Below are positions 8,674 to 17,222 of a stretch of DNA of 64,000 nucleotides, one piece after another (positions within the stretch are counted from its first letter, which is position 1; every line of letters starts with the position of its first letter). Origin of the DNA: ZC4RG30 sp035556135 (GTDB taxonomy: Bacteria; Pseudomonadota; Gammaproteobacteria; Steroidobacterales; Steroidobacteraceae); the NCBI GenBank assembly GCA_035556135.1, contig DATMFO010000006.1, positions 1 to 64,000 of the forward strand, written 5' to 3'. Made by a program: the position numbers and the translations under genes. The notes beneath the pieces are model-generated. The model ran no database searches. It was not told the origin of the DNA and worked only from the letters and a program-made list of their open reading frames with translations.

Positions 8674-9177
8674 CTACTCGCGCAGCAGCGCGCGGATCTG
8701 GTCCTGGTACGCGTTCTCGTCGCCGGGCTTGTAGCCCTTGTGCACCCAGCGCAGGTTGCCCTTGCGGTCCACGATGGCAGTGCTGGGCATGCCGGCGACC
8801 TGGTAGAGCTTACTGACTTCGCTCTTCACGTCTAACAGTATCGGAAAAGTGACAGGGGTCTTCTCGAGGAAGCCCACCGCCAGCTTCGGATCCGGCTCCA
8901 CGTTGACGCCCAGCATGGTGAAGCCCATGGGCTTGTACTTGGCGTACATCTTCTCCAGCAACGGCATCTCCTGCCGGCAGGGGCCGCACCAGCTGGCCCA
9001 GAAGTTGATCATCACCACCTGGCCCTTGAACTGCTCCAGGTTGACCGGCTTGCCGGCCAGGCTGTCGAGGCTGAACTTCGGTGCGGGGCCCTGCGGCGCC
9101 ACGGCCAGCGCAGGCAGTGAAACCAGCGCTGCCAGCAGCAGCGCGCGTGCGTTACCCATCATCCTGTTCATCTTCAT
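8674..9177 (-). CDS. TlpA-like periplasmic thioredoxin
   Basis: 167 aa. Signal peptide, then a TlpA/ResA-type thioredoxin fold with the active site WASWCGPCRQEMP (about 60-72) and the cis-Pro loop VAGMPSTAIVD. Such proteins reduce disulfides in the periplasm, commonly for cytochrome c maturation or delivery of metals. The position between the outer-membrane lipoprotein and DUF4266 suggests it acts on Cys residues of this block (for example the CGC tail of DUF4266 or the CXXCH sites of the haem proteins). A second TlpA with an altered active site is encoded at 18853 in the divergent block. Confidence 0.9.
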   Translation of the reverse strand: MKMNRMMGNARALLLAALVSLPALAVAPQGPAPKFSLDSLAGKPVNLEQFKGQVVMINFWASWCGPCRQEMPLLEKMYAKYKPMGFTMLGVNVEPDPKLAVGFLEKTPVTFPILLDVKSEVSKLYQVAGMPSTAIVDRKGNLRWVHKGYKPGDENAYQDQIRALLRE

Positions 9178-9197
9178 GCGGCCTCCGGCACCGTACG

Positions 9198-9899
9198 TCA
9201 GAAGAAAACGGTCACACCCAGGTGCGCGCCGAAGTTGTTGGTGAGCTTGTCCACTCCCAGCAGGTCCGACTGGAAGACGCGATCCTGCACGTCGATGTGG
9301 ATCGCCAGCCAGTCGGTCGGCAGGAGCCGGTAGCCGGCACCGAAGTTCAGCGTCACCCGCTGGTCACCCGCGAACTTCGTGCTGCCGATGCCGCCCAGCA
9401 CGTACAGCGAGCTGTTCATGGCGAGGTTGCGACCGATGTACACCTCGCCAGGAAACAGGTTGTACCCCAGCGACAGGCTGTAATACGTGAAGCGCCTCTC
9501 GGAAGGCGTAAGCAGCTGCACATCGCCGCCCAGCGTTTCATAGCTGGTACGACCGGCGCGGGAGCGGCCGTAGGCGGCCTGGAAAAACAGGTCTTCTGTC
9601 ACATGGTAGGCGGCGGTGAAGCCGTATACGGGGTTGGTGCCGAAATCCTCGATGGACAGCGAGCCGTAGAAGGCGCCGAGTTCGATGTTCTCCGCGTCGA
9701 TGCGGGCCACCTTCACCTCGCGACGCTCCACCTCCGGCTCGATCACGCGTGGCGGCAGGTCGGACGGCTCTTCCACGGAGTCGGTCACGACCGGCTCTTC
9801 CGCGGCAGCCACGTCTTCCCGGCCGCCCCAGAGGGCGGCGCAGCCAGGCAGCAGGGTCGCTGCCGCGGCTAGAAGAAGAACGCGAAAGAGAGTTTCCAT
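9198..9899 (-). CDS. Outer-membrane beta-barrel lipoprotein
   Basis: 233 aa. Lipobox LLPGC (lipidated Cys near residue 20), an acidic linker with PPRVIEPEVERREVKVARID (about 50-69), then an eight-strand-type barrel of about 160 residues ending GVTVFF. The pattern of linker plus barrel resembles the outer-membrane domain family often found beside TPR and AgmX/PglI genes in myxobacteria and gammaproteobacteria. It overlaps the preceding SH3/barrel gene by 31 bases, so the two are cotranslated and may form a pair in the outer membrane. Function is not known. Confidence 0.8.
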   Translation of the reverse strand: METLFRVLLLAAAATLLPGCAALWGGREDVAAAEEPVVTDSVEEPSDLPPRVIEPEVERREVKVARIDAENIELGAFYGSLSIEDFGTNPVYGFTAAYHVTEDLFFQAAYGRSRAGRTSYETLGGDVQLLTPSERRFTYYSLSLGYNLFPGEVYIGRNLAMNSSLYVLGGIGSTKFAGDQRVTLNFGAGYRLLPTDWLAIHIDVQDRVFQSDLLGVDKLTNNFGAHLGVTVFF

Positions 9900-10666
9900 T
9901 CTTCGATCTCCTCATTCTCGTTGCGGCTGGTGAACACCATGTGGTGCCGGTATTCGCCGCGCAGGAAAAAACGCCGTGTCAGGTAGAAGCGGGCGCCGGC
10001 GCCCGCGTAGGCTGTCTGGTCCAGCCGGTCCTCCGGCAGCACCAGGGTCGACTTCGGTGTGATCCTGATGATGCCGGCACCCAGCGTGAGCAGTGGTGAT
10101 ATGCGCCACTCCGGCCGGTAGATGTGCGCCAGGCCCATCTCGGCCGACCAGCCGTTGGAGGCATTGCCCAGGAACTGCGAGCCAGTGAGCTCGGCCTTCA
10201 GCTGGTCGTTGAAAGAGAACGAGGCGAAGGCGCCGATCAGCGTGGCGCCGCCATAGTCGCCCACCGAGCTGCCGATCTCCCAGCGATGCGAGGTGAAGCC
10301 CGCGCGGTCGCCCAGGTTGATGCTGAACGGGCTGCCGTCCGGCAGCAGCGTCTTCAGCACCTCGCGTTCATGCGCCCAGCCCTCCACGCCGCGCTGCGTG
10401 CGTACGCGGAACCATTCGGTACGCCGGTACAGCACCTCGAACGCATCGCCGCGCGGCACCACCTGCGTGATGGCATAGCCACGACCCGGCCCCTCGTGCA
10501 GTTCGAGGTAGGGCTGGGTGACCACCAGTTCCGTGAGCTGCACCGGTGCATTGGCTGCGGAGGCGTTGTGTGCCGAGCACAGCGCAACCAGGCAGGCGAT
10601 GACCGGCAGCGCGCTAGTTGGGCGGAACGTCGGGGTCGAACGGATTGTTGAAATACTGTGCGCCAA
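9869..10666 (-). CDS. SH3-like domain plus outer-membrane barrel
   Basis: 265 aa. After a signal sequence (to about ASAANA, residue 40) comes a bacterial SH3 domain (about 48-110: YLELHEGPGRGYAITQVVP, then RRTEWFRVRTQRGVEGWAH), then a barrel of about 150 residues ending LSFAFFF. SH3 domains in envelope proteins often bind peptidoglycan, so the protein may tie the outer membrane to the wall. The only ATG that gives a signal peptide is at 10666, which overlaps the HzsA-related gene by 53 bases; a CTG at 10609 would avoid the overlap, so the start is uncertain. It pairs with the next barrel lipoprotein. Confidence 0.78.
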   Translation of the reverse strand: MAHSISTIRSTPTFRPTSALPVIACLVALCSAHNASAANAPVQLTELVVTQPYLELHEGPGRGYAITQVVPRGDAFEVLYRRTEWFRVRTQRGVEGWAHEREVLKTLLPDGSPFSINLGDRAGFTSHRWEIGSSVGDYGGATLIGAFASFSFNDQLKAELTGSQFLGNASNGWSAEMGLAHIYRPEWRISPLLTLGAGIIRITPKSTLVLPEDRLDQTAYAGAGARFYLTRRFFLRGEYRHHMVFTSRNENEEIEEWKLSFAFFF

Positions 10667-13346
10667 TGTCGACCCACTCTGAAATCAGTCTCAGCTCGGA
10701 AGGCGTCAGGAAGCCATTATGGTCAACTGTACCACCTGCATCCGCCGGGTCGCCGTTGCGGCATGTGCTGGTGCCCGCAAAACAGCCAAAGAAGCGCGAG
10801 CCGCGCGCATTGCCGGCTGCCATCGGCCGCTGTGCCGTGACGGGCTGCTGCTCGATGATGGGATCGCCGGTGTCCGGGTCGGTACCCACAACCACATCCA
10901 CGGTGCGGTCTACCAGTGCGCCACCAATGAGGTCCTGCACCGCATCGGCGAAGAACAGCTCGCGGTACGAGACCACATGCAGCTGCTCCTCGGCCGAAGC
11001 CCCGCCGGTGAGGTCAAGCTGGCCCTTGGGCACCTGGATCACGCCATTCTCGTCCTGCGGGGCGTGGCAGTTGGTGCAGGTGCGGTTCACGCCGCCGATC
11101 ACGCGATCCACGCTCCAGACCGGCTGGATGTGCTGCACATAGTTGATGATGATGCGGCAGGTGCTGGTCCAGTTGCCGATGCAGCCCGGGCGCACCGGCG
11201 CCGGCGTTGAAAGCCCGGGCGAGCCATAGGTCCAGGCGAAGGATTCATCCGCGCTGCGTCCGGCGGTTGCCGGATCGGTCCACACATCGTCATAGAGCAC
11301 GTTCACGCTGGGCTTCTGCGAGCAGGTGGAGCCCGCCACGCAGCTGGTGCGGCCGCGCGCCTGCGCCATGGTGTCCCGATCCATCGCGCTGGCGGCCGTC
11401 AGTGGCAGGGTGTTGGGGAAGGGTACGCCGGAGAGCACTGCGCCCCAGTTGCTGTCGGCCACGTAGCTGGTGCCCTCGCGACCGTGTGAGGCATCCTGCG
11501 TGCCCACCTGCTGGTGGCAGCCGTTGCAGCGCCGGATCTCCCCGGGCCGCAGCTGCAGCCATGCGCGGTGCTGCGGGAACAGGCGCCGCCCGTTGCCATC
11601 CAGCACCGAGATCACGAACGCTACATTGGAAGGCACGCGCACCGACACCGAGCCATCCGGCTCGATGGGCACGTAACCGATGATCTCGCGCATGAAGCTG
11701 GAAACGCCGAAGGCCTGGTTGGCGATGTCGGGGAAGCCCAGCTGGTCATCGCCCAGCGACACGGCCTTTTCGATACGCAGGAAGCGCGCCGGCCGCTGCG
11801 CCGCCGTGCGCGAGGCAGGATTGGCCAGCGTGGCGGTGTCCGTTGCGGCGGGCACGCCCGTGAGGCCAAGGTTGGTATTGCGCAGCGTGCCGTCGAAGTC
11901 GTAGACATTGCGGATTTCCAGCAACCCCAGTCCTTCGCCCACCAGCGCCGGATCAAAGCCCACGCCCGCGGTGGCGCGATCGGGAATGTGCTGCTGGGGA
12001 GCGCGCGGCTGTGCCGCCACCAGGTCGGTGATCATCACGCCCTCCACGGGCTGGAACAGCGGCTTGAAGGTGTTGTCGGCGGGATCGAAGATGAAGGCGC
12101 TGTACAGCGGCGGCGCCGTCTCATAGCGCGTGTCGAAGGTGGGATCGTTCAGGCGGTCGGGCGTGCAGGGCACGTTGGCCGCGGGAGCCTGCGAGTTGTC
12201 GCGCAGCCGGCACAGCGACCAGCTCACCAGCAGGCGGTTGCTGCCATCCCACAGCGGAAACGCCGAGCGGAAGCGTCCGCCGACGGAAGGGCCTTCGACC
12301 AGCGACACCTGGTTGGGCGTGGCGCGGGCCTGCGCCGGACCGCTTCCGGTGGCGGTGACCAGCAGCTGGTTGTACTCCACGTAGGAGTCGGTGTTGATCA
12401 GCACCAGGTCGCCGCCGAAGTCGGTATCACTGAACGGCCGCACCAGTGTGAGGATGCGGTGGTCCTCCATCTCGCGCGGCCGCGTGAACTGGATGACGGT
12501 GGGCTGCCCGTCGGGGCCTGGCGTGCCGGTGTCGTGGCTGCGCGCGCCATAGAGCAGCTGCAGGTCCGTGCCATCCGGATTGGCGGTGTAGAGATGCATG
12601 CCCCGGCCCGTCGCACCGTCCAGGCGCGTGAACAGCACGCGGCCACTGGCCAGCACCGAGGGCCACAGGTCGTGGCTCTGGTTGAAGGTGATCTGGTGGA
12701 TGTCGCTGCCATCCGCTTCCATCACGTGCAGCAGGAAGGCGCTCTCGTTGGCGCCCTGCGCCTGCAGCTCGAAGCCTGGCTTGCCCTCGTCGCGCAGGAT
12801 GGCCTGCGACTGACGCTGGCGCGTGGAGGTGAAGACGATGCGGCCATCGGGCAGGTACTGCGGGCCGATGTCATGGCCCTCGGCGTCGGTGGTGGCCGAA
12901 GCGATCACCCGGCGCAGGCTGTCGCTTGCGATCTCGTATTCCCAGATGTCCCAGCTCGGCGGGTCGCGCTCGTCCTGGTCTTCATCCAGCGGACCGCGCA
13001 TGGCGAACACGATGCGGCGGCCATCCTGCGATACATCGACATCCTTGATGTCGTACAGGTCGTCGCCGGTAATGCGGCCGGTGATGTCGATCTCGACCGA
13101 CGAGGGCGATGCGCGGTTGCGCATGAAGAGATCCGCATCAGGCACTGCATCGCGCTGCTGGCGCAGGTCGTCCTGGTCCAGCGGAATGGTGCGCTTCACA
13201 TAGGCGATGGGAAAATCGACGGCGCCGGGGTCGGCATCCTGTCCGCCGCCTATGTCCACGCTGCCGCCACTGCTGCAGGCGCCGACCAGCAGCACCATTG
13301 CACAGGCCGCCGTTGCGCGGACCAACATCGTCGCAGATCTCTTCAC
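10614..13346 (-). CDS. HzsA-related dihaem lipoprotein with beta-propeller
   Basis: 910 aa. Lipobox LLVGAC near residue 23. The N-terminal half has TolB/PD40-like repeats (VDVSQDGRRIVFAMRG, IGPQYLPDGRIVFTSTRQ), and the second half carries CNGCH at 607-611 and CTNCH at 757-761 with the block FPQHRAWLQLRPGEIRRC that is typical of HzsA-related proteins. HzsA is a subunit of anammox hydrazine synthase, but HzsB and HzsC partners are absent here, so only a related fold and a surface redox role can be claimed. Start is GTG at 13346 (GGCGGGT upstream) or ATG at 13328. First gene of the leftward block, divergent from the cytochrome gene at 13563. Confidence 0.85.
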   Translation of the reverse strand: MKRSATMLVRATAACAMVLLVGACSSGGSVDIGGGQDADPGAVDFPIAYVKRTIPLDQDDLRQQRDAVPDADLFMRNRASPSSVEIDITGRITGDDLYDIKDVDVSQDGRRIVFAMRGPLDEDQDERDPPSWDIWEYEIASDSLRRVIASATTDAEGHDIGPQYLPDGRIVFTSTRQRQSQAILRDEGKPGFELQAQGANESAFLLHVMEADGSDIHQITFNQSHDLWPSVLASGRVLFTRLDGATGRGMHLYTANPDGTDLQLLYGARSHDTGTPGPDGQPTVIQFTRPREMEDHRILTLVRPFSDTDFGGDLVLINTDSYVEYNQLLVTATGSGPAQARATPNQVSLVEGPSVGGRFRSAFPLWDGSNRLLVSWSLCRLRDNSQAPAANVPCTPDRLNDPTFDTRYETAPPLYSAFIFDPADNTFKPLFQPVEGVMITDLVAAQPRAPQQHIPDRATAGVGFDPALVGEGLGLLEIRNVYDFDGTLRNTNLGLTGVPAATDTATLANPASRTAAQRPARFLRIEKAVSLGDDQLGFPDIANQAFGVSSFMREIIGYVPIEPDGSVSVRVPSNVAFVISVLDGNGRRLFPQHRAWLQLRPGEIRRCNGCHQQVGTQDASHGREGTSYVADSNWGAVLSGVPFPNTLPLTAASAMDRDTMAQARGRTSCVAGSTCSQKPSVNVLYDDVWTDPATAGRSADESFAWTYGSPGLSTPAPVRPGCIGNWTSTCRIIINYVQHIQPVWSVDRVIGGVNRTCTNCHAPQDENGVIQVPKGQLDLTGGASAEEQLHVVSYRELFFADAVQDLIGGALVDRTVDVVVGTDPDTGDPIIEQQPVTAQRPMAAGNARGSRFFGCFAGTSTCRNGDPADAGGTVDHNGFLTPSELRLISEWVDIGAQYFNNPFDPDVPPN

Positions 13347-13503
13347 GTTTACCCGCCAGGCCCGGTATGGGCATCAGGAGACTAAGTAGTTGGTGACAGC
13401 CCGGACTGACTGTGACGCAGCTCCCACATCGCGGGGGAAATCATAGCTTTGCGATCTGAAACCGGCTGTTGTCGTTGCGCGGCGACGTCGTTTGATTGAG
13501 ACA

Positions 13504-13533
13504 TTACTGGCCCTGCTTGCGGGCCGCTAGATT
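13504..13533 (+). promoter_or_regulatory. Probable promoter of the rightward cytochrome block
   Basis: TTACTG (13504-13509) and TAGATT (13528-13533) are 18 bases apart, giving a leader of about 20 bases before the ATG at 13563 with an AGGACAGG ribosome site. The 216-base gap between the two divergent blocks also has an inverted repeat, GGCCC-N7-GGGCC, at 13509-13525 within this promoter. The elements are weak matches. Confidence 0.35.
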
Positions 13534-13562
13534 GGCCGCCAACCAGAACCAGGACAGGTCTC

Positions 13563-14735
13563 ATGAACCAGACGTACAGGATCAACCTGATCGCCGCCGC
13601 GATCGGTGTGGCGCTTGCGGTGTGCGCCGCGGGCGTCCAGGCCGGTCCGGCCGAGCGCGCCCAGGCCAAGCGCATCCACGACCGTGTCGCAGGCGTGCCG
13701 CCCAGCGCCGCCGTGCTCGACCAGATGGAGCAGGACATCCTCAGTGGCCAGCCCGCGCAGGCCGCGCGGCGCGCCATGCAGGCCCCGAGCTTCTACACCA
13801 CGGTGCTGAAGAACTGGGTCACGCCCTGGACCAACCGGGAGCAGACGGTGTTCGCGCCGCTCAACGACTACACCGCCACCGTGATCGGCATGGTCCGTGA
13901 CGATGTGGATTTCCGGCAGGTGCTGTCCGGCGACATCCTCTACGTCGGCGGCAACGGTGCCCCCGCCTACAGCAGCAGCAACAACAACCTCTACCAGCAC
14001 CTGGAAGACAACGACCTGAACCTGGGCGACCCGACGGTGCTGGTGCAGAGCACGCAGTCCGAGCATACCGGGCTGCCGTCCTCCGCCACCGCGGGTGTGA
14101 TGACCACGCGCGCTGCCGCGCAGTCCTTCTTCATCGCCGGCACCAACCGCGCCATGTTCCGCTTCACGCTGATGGCGCACATGTGCAAGGACCTGGAGCA
14201 GGTGCACGATACGCAGCTGCCGCCGGATCGCATCCGCCAGGACGTGAGCCGCTCGCCCGGTGGCGACAGCCGCATCTTCCTGAACAACTGCATCGGCTGC
14301 CACACCGGCATGGATCCGCTGACGCAGGCCTTCGCCTACTACAACTTCGACGAGACCAGCGGCCAGATCCAGTACACCCCGGGCCAGGTGCAGCCGAAGT
14401 ACCTCATCAACCAGGACAACTTCAAGCCGGGCTACGTCACGCCGGATGACGGCTGGACCAACTACTGGCGCGAAGGCGCCAACACCGTGCTGGGCTGGAG
14501 CCCGAACCTGCCAGGCGCCGGCAACGGCGCCAAGTCCATGGGCGAGGAGTTGGCCAACAGCGAGCAGTTCGCGCGCTGCCAGGTGGAGAAGGTGTTCCGC
14601 ACCGTCTGCCTGCGGCCGCCGGTCAATGCCGCCGATCGCAGCGAGGTCAATCGCGTGATGGGCATCTTCCGCGGCAACGGCTACCGCGTGAAGGACGTGT
14701 TCGCCGAGACCGCGGCCTACTGCCGCGGCTCCTGA
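13563..14735 (+). CDS. Secreted mono-haem protein, DUF1588/DUF1585-like
   Basis: 390 aa. Signal peptide ending GVQAGP, then a helical region and a single haem site CIGCH at 243-247 in the context NCIGCHTGMDPLTQAFAYYN. That context resembles the CASCH...MDPLGFALENFD site of the DUF1592-type protein encoded at 60818. The C-terminal part (LANSEQFARCQVEKVFRTVC) also recalls the last DUF1585 segment of that family. It looks like the C-terminal half of a planctomycete-type cytochrome standing alone. Seven bases separate it from the next gene. Four further Cys in the C-terminal 60 residues may form disulfides. Exact family uncertain. Confidence 0.75.
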   Translation: MNQTYRINLIAAAIGVALAVCAAGVQAGPAERAQAKRIHDRVAGVPPSAAVLDQMEQDILSGQPAQAARRAMQAPSFYTTVLKNWVTPWTNREQTVFAPLNDYTATVIGMVRDDVDFRQVLSGDILYVGGNGAPAYSSSNNNLYQHLEDNDLNLGDPTVLVQSTQSEHTGLPSSATAGVMTTRAAAQSFFIAGTNRAMFRFTLMAHMCKDLEQVHDTQLPPDRIRQDVSRSPGGDSRIFLNNCIGCHTGMDPLTQAFAYYNFDETSGQIQYTPGQVQPKYLINQDNFKPGYVTPDDGWTNYWREGANTVLGWSPNLPGAGNGAKSMGEELANSEQFARCQVEKVFRTVCLRPPVNAADRSEVNRVMGIFRGNGYRVKDVFAETAAYCRGS

Positions 14736-14742
14736 GGAGAGG

Positions 14743-17211
14743 ATGATGCACAAGCTCAGGTCCATCCTGATTGCCGCCGGTCTGGCCGCGCTCACCGCCT
14801 GCGGTGGCGGGGCGCCGACCACGTCCAATCCCAACACCAACCCGCCGGTGGTGAATGACTACACCGGCCCGGCGCCGCAGAGCGCCGACGTGCAGGCCTT
14901 CCGCGTGGCCTTCTGGCAGAACGTGAAGGCCAACAACCGCTGTGGTGGCTGCCACAACGCGTCCCCCACGGGCCAGTCGCCGCGCTTCGCGCGCAACGAC
15001 GACGTGAACCTCGCCTACTCGGAGGTACTGCCCTTCATCGACACCCTGCAGCCGGACCAGTCCCCCCTGGTGACCAAGGTCGCTGGCGGGCACAACTGCT
15101 GGATGGCCAGCACGCAGGCCTGCGCCGACATCCTCACCACCTGGATCCAGAACTGGGTGGGCGGCGTGGGCGGCGGCGGCACGCAGATCGTGCTGCAGGC
15201 GCCGGATGACTTCGAGGTGGGTGCCACCAAGACCTTCCCGGAATCTCCCGCGGCGTTCCAGACCACCGTGTACGCGTTGCTGCGCGGCGATGCGAACTGC
15301 TCGCGCTGCCATTCCCCCGGTGCCGCGCAGCCGGCGCCTGGCAACTTCGCCAGCCCCGACGTGAACGAGGCCTATGCGGCCGCGCGCGCGAAGATCAACC
15401 TCGACACGCCCGCCGACTCGCGCTTCGTGACGCGCGTGGCGCCCAACTCGGCGGGTGGCGACGCGCACAACTGCTGGACCGCGAGCTGCGCGAACGACTC
15501 CGCGCGCATGCTGCAGGCCATCCAGGACTTCGCTGACCTGGTCGATGTCACCGAGATCGATCCGGCGCTGCAGGTCAGCCGCGCGTTGACGTTGTGGGAT
15601 GGCACGGTGGCCGCAGGCGGCAACCGCTTCGAGCAGTTCACCATCGCCAAGTACCAGTTCAAGGACCTCATCGACGGCACCATCGTCGATACCAGCGGCG
15701 TCGAACCGCAGCTGAACCTCACGGCCACCGGCGACATCACGCACATGGGCGGCTGGGGCATCAACATCGGTGCGGGCGGAGGCAAGGCGCAGGCCACCAC
15801 CACGGCCAGTGCCAAGCTGGCCAACCGCATCAAGGCCACCGGCGAATACGCCCTCGAGGTTTGGGCCGCGCCGGCCAACGTCAGCCAGGAAGATGCCTAC
15901 ATCGTCAGCTATTCGGGCGGCGCCATGGCCCGCAATTTCACGCTGGGGCAGCGGGCCTACCAGTATGAGGCGCTGAACCGCTCACCAGAAACAGGTGCCA
16001 ATGGAGCCCCGGCGCTGCTCACCCGGGATGCCGACCAGGATGCGCAGGCCTCGCTGCAGCACATCGTCGTCAACTACGACCCGGTGAACGGCCGCCGCAT
16101 CTATGTGAACGGCACCTTCACCGGCGATGCGGACCCGCGCGACGGCGGCTCGCTGGCCGACTGGGATGACACCTTCTCGCTGGTGTTCGGCAACGAGACC
16201 TCCAACAACCGCCCCTGGCGCGGCGTGATCCGCTTCGTCGCCATCCACGAGCGGGCGCTGACCGAGGAGCAGGTGCAGATGAACTTCGCCGCCGGCGTGG
16301 GCGAGCGCTACTTCCTGCTGTTCAACGTCACAGCCCTCACAGGCGTGCCGCAGAGCTACATCATGTTCGAGGCCAGCGTGTACGACAGCTACGGCTACCT
16401 GTTCACCAAGCCCACCTTCATCAGCCTCGACCCGACGGCCGAGCCCGGTTCAATCCCCGTGGAGGGCATCCGCATCGGCATCAATGGCGCCGAGGCACAG
16501 GCGGGGCAGGCCTATGCGAGGCTGAATGCCACGCTGAATGCGTCCGCCTATTCGCCGGATGCGGGCCAGCGCCTGTCCGACATCGGTACCGTGATCGGCC
16601 TGCAGAAGGGCCCGGCTTCGGACCAGTTCTTCCTCACCTTCGACCGCATCGGCAACAACACCTATGCGCGCACGCCGCTGGCCGGCGCCACGCCGATCCC
16701 GGTGGACCTGCCGGCGCAGCCGGACATCGGGGTGCGCACCTTCGAGCAGCTCAACCAGAGCATGTCGCGCATCACCGGCGTGCCCACCACCAACAATGGC
16801 GTGCGCCAGACCTACCTGCAGGTGCAGCAGCAGCTGCCGCCGGTGCCAAGCATCGAGGCCTTCCTGGCCTCGCACCAGACGGGTGTGGCGCAGCTGGCCA
16901 TCAAGTACTGCTCGGAGATGGTCAACAACCAGACTTATCGCACCAGCTTCTTCGGGGCGGGATTCAATGCGAGCGCCCCGGCGGCCACGCAGTTCGCCGA
17001 CGACGCCGGCAAGGACCTGCTGGTCGGCCCGCTGCTGCAGAAGGCGGTGGGCGCGAACATCGCCTCCCAGCCGGCGGATTCGGAAGTGCGCACGGAGCTT
17101 TACGCGCTGATCGAGCGCCTGCGCACCAAGTCCACTCCGCCCACCAGTGCCAACGTCGCCAAGGCCGCCTGCGCTGCAGCGCTGGGCAGTGGCGTGCTCT
17201 CGATTCTGTAA
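14743..17211 (+). CDS. LamG-domain lipoprotein with two haem c sites
   Basis: 822 aa. Lipobox ALTAC near residue 20. Two similar cytochrome-like units follow: CGGCH at 67-71 and CSRCH at 186-190, each followed about 50 residues later by a HNCW motif (AGGHNCWMAS and GGDAHNCWTAS). A LamG/concanavalin-like domain spans about 350-520 (YALEVWAAPANVSQEDAYIV, then RRIYVNGTFTGD and WRGVIRFVAIHERALTEEQV), and the C-terminal 250 residues are unassigned. LamG modules bind glycans or proteins, so it may attach a surface haem chain to a polymer. A second ATG follows directly at 14746. It sits between the mono-haem gene and the DUF1501-like gene. Confidence 0.8.
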   Translation: MMHKLRSILIAAGLAALTACGGGAPTTSNPNTNPPVVNDYTGPAPQSADVQAFRVAFWQNVKANNRCGGCHNASPTGQSPRFARNDDVNLAYSEVLPFIDTLQPDQSPLVTKVAGGHNCWMASTQACADILTTWIQNWVGGVGGGGTQIVLQAPDDFEVGATKTFPESPAAFQTTVYALLRGDANCSRCHSPGAAQPAPGNFASPDVNEAYAAARAKINLDTPADSRFVTRVAPNSAGGDAHNCWTASCANDSARMLQAIQDFADLVDVTEIDPALQVSRALTLWDGTVAAGGNRFEQFTIAKYQFKDLIDGTIVDTSGVEPQLNLTATGDITHMGGWGINIGAGGGKAQATTTASAKLANRIKATGEYALEVWAAPANVSQEDAYIVSYSGGAMARNFTLGQRAYQYEALNRSPETGANGAPALLTRDADQDAQASLQHIVVNYDPVNGRRIYVNGTFTGDADPRDGGSLADWDDTFSLVFGNETSNNRPWRGVIRFVAIHERALTEEQVQMNFAAGVGERYFLLFNVTALTGVPQSYIMFEASVYDSYGYLFTKPTFISLDPTAEPGSIPVEGIRIGINGAEAQAGQAYARLNATLNASAYSPDAGQRLSDIGTVIGLQKGPASDQFFLTFDRIGNNTYARTPLAGATPIPVDLPAQPDIGVRTFEQLNQSMSRITGVPTTNNGVRQTYLQVQQQLPPVPSIEAFLASHQTGVAQLAIKYCSEMVNNQTYRTSFFGAGFNASAPAATQFADDAGKDLLVGPLLQKAVGANIASQPADSEVRTELYALIERLRTKSTPPTSANVAKAACAAALGSGVLSIL

Positions 17212-17222
17212 AGGAAGCGACC

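Noticed and set aside
10614..13346. A true hydrazine synthase (anammox) system
   Set aside because: No HzsB, HzsC or hydroxylamine oxidoreductase genes are present; the neighbours are envelope proteins of other families.
11514..13385. A 623-codon open frame on the + strand opposite the HzsA-related gene
   Set aside because: The opposite frame has haem motifs, a lipobox and propeller repeats; this one reads as Arg/His/Gly-rich with no domain. Long antisense frames are expected in GC-rich DNA.
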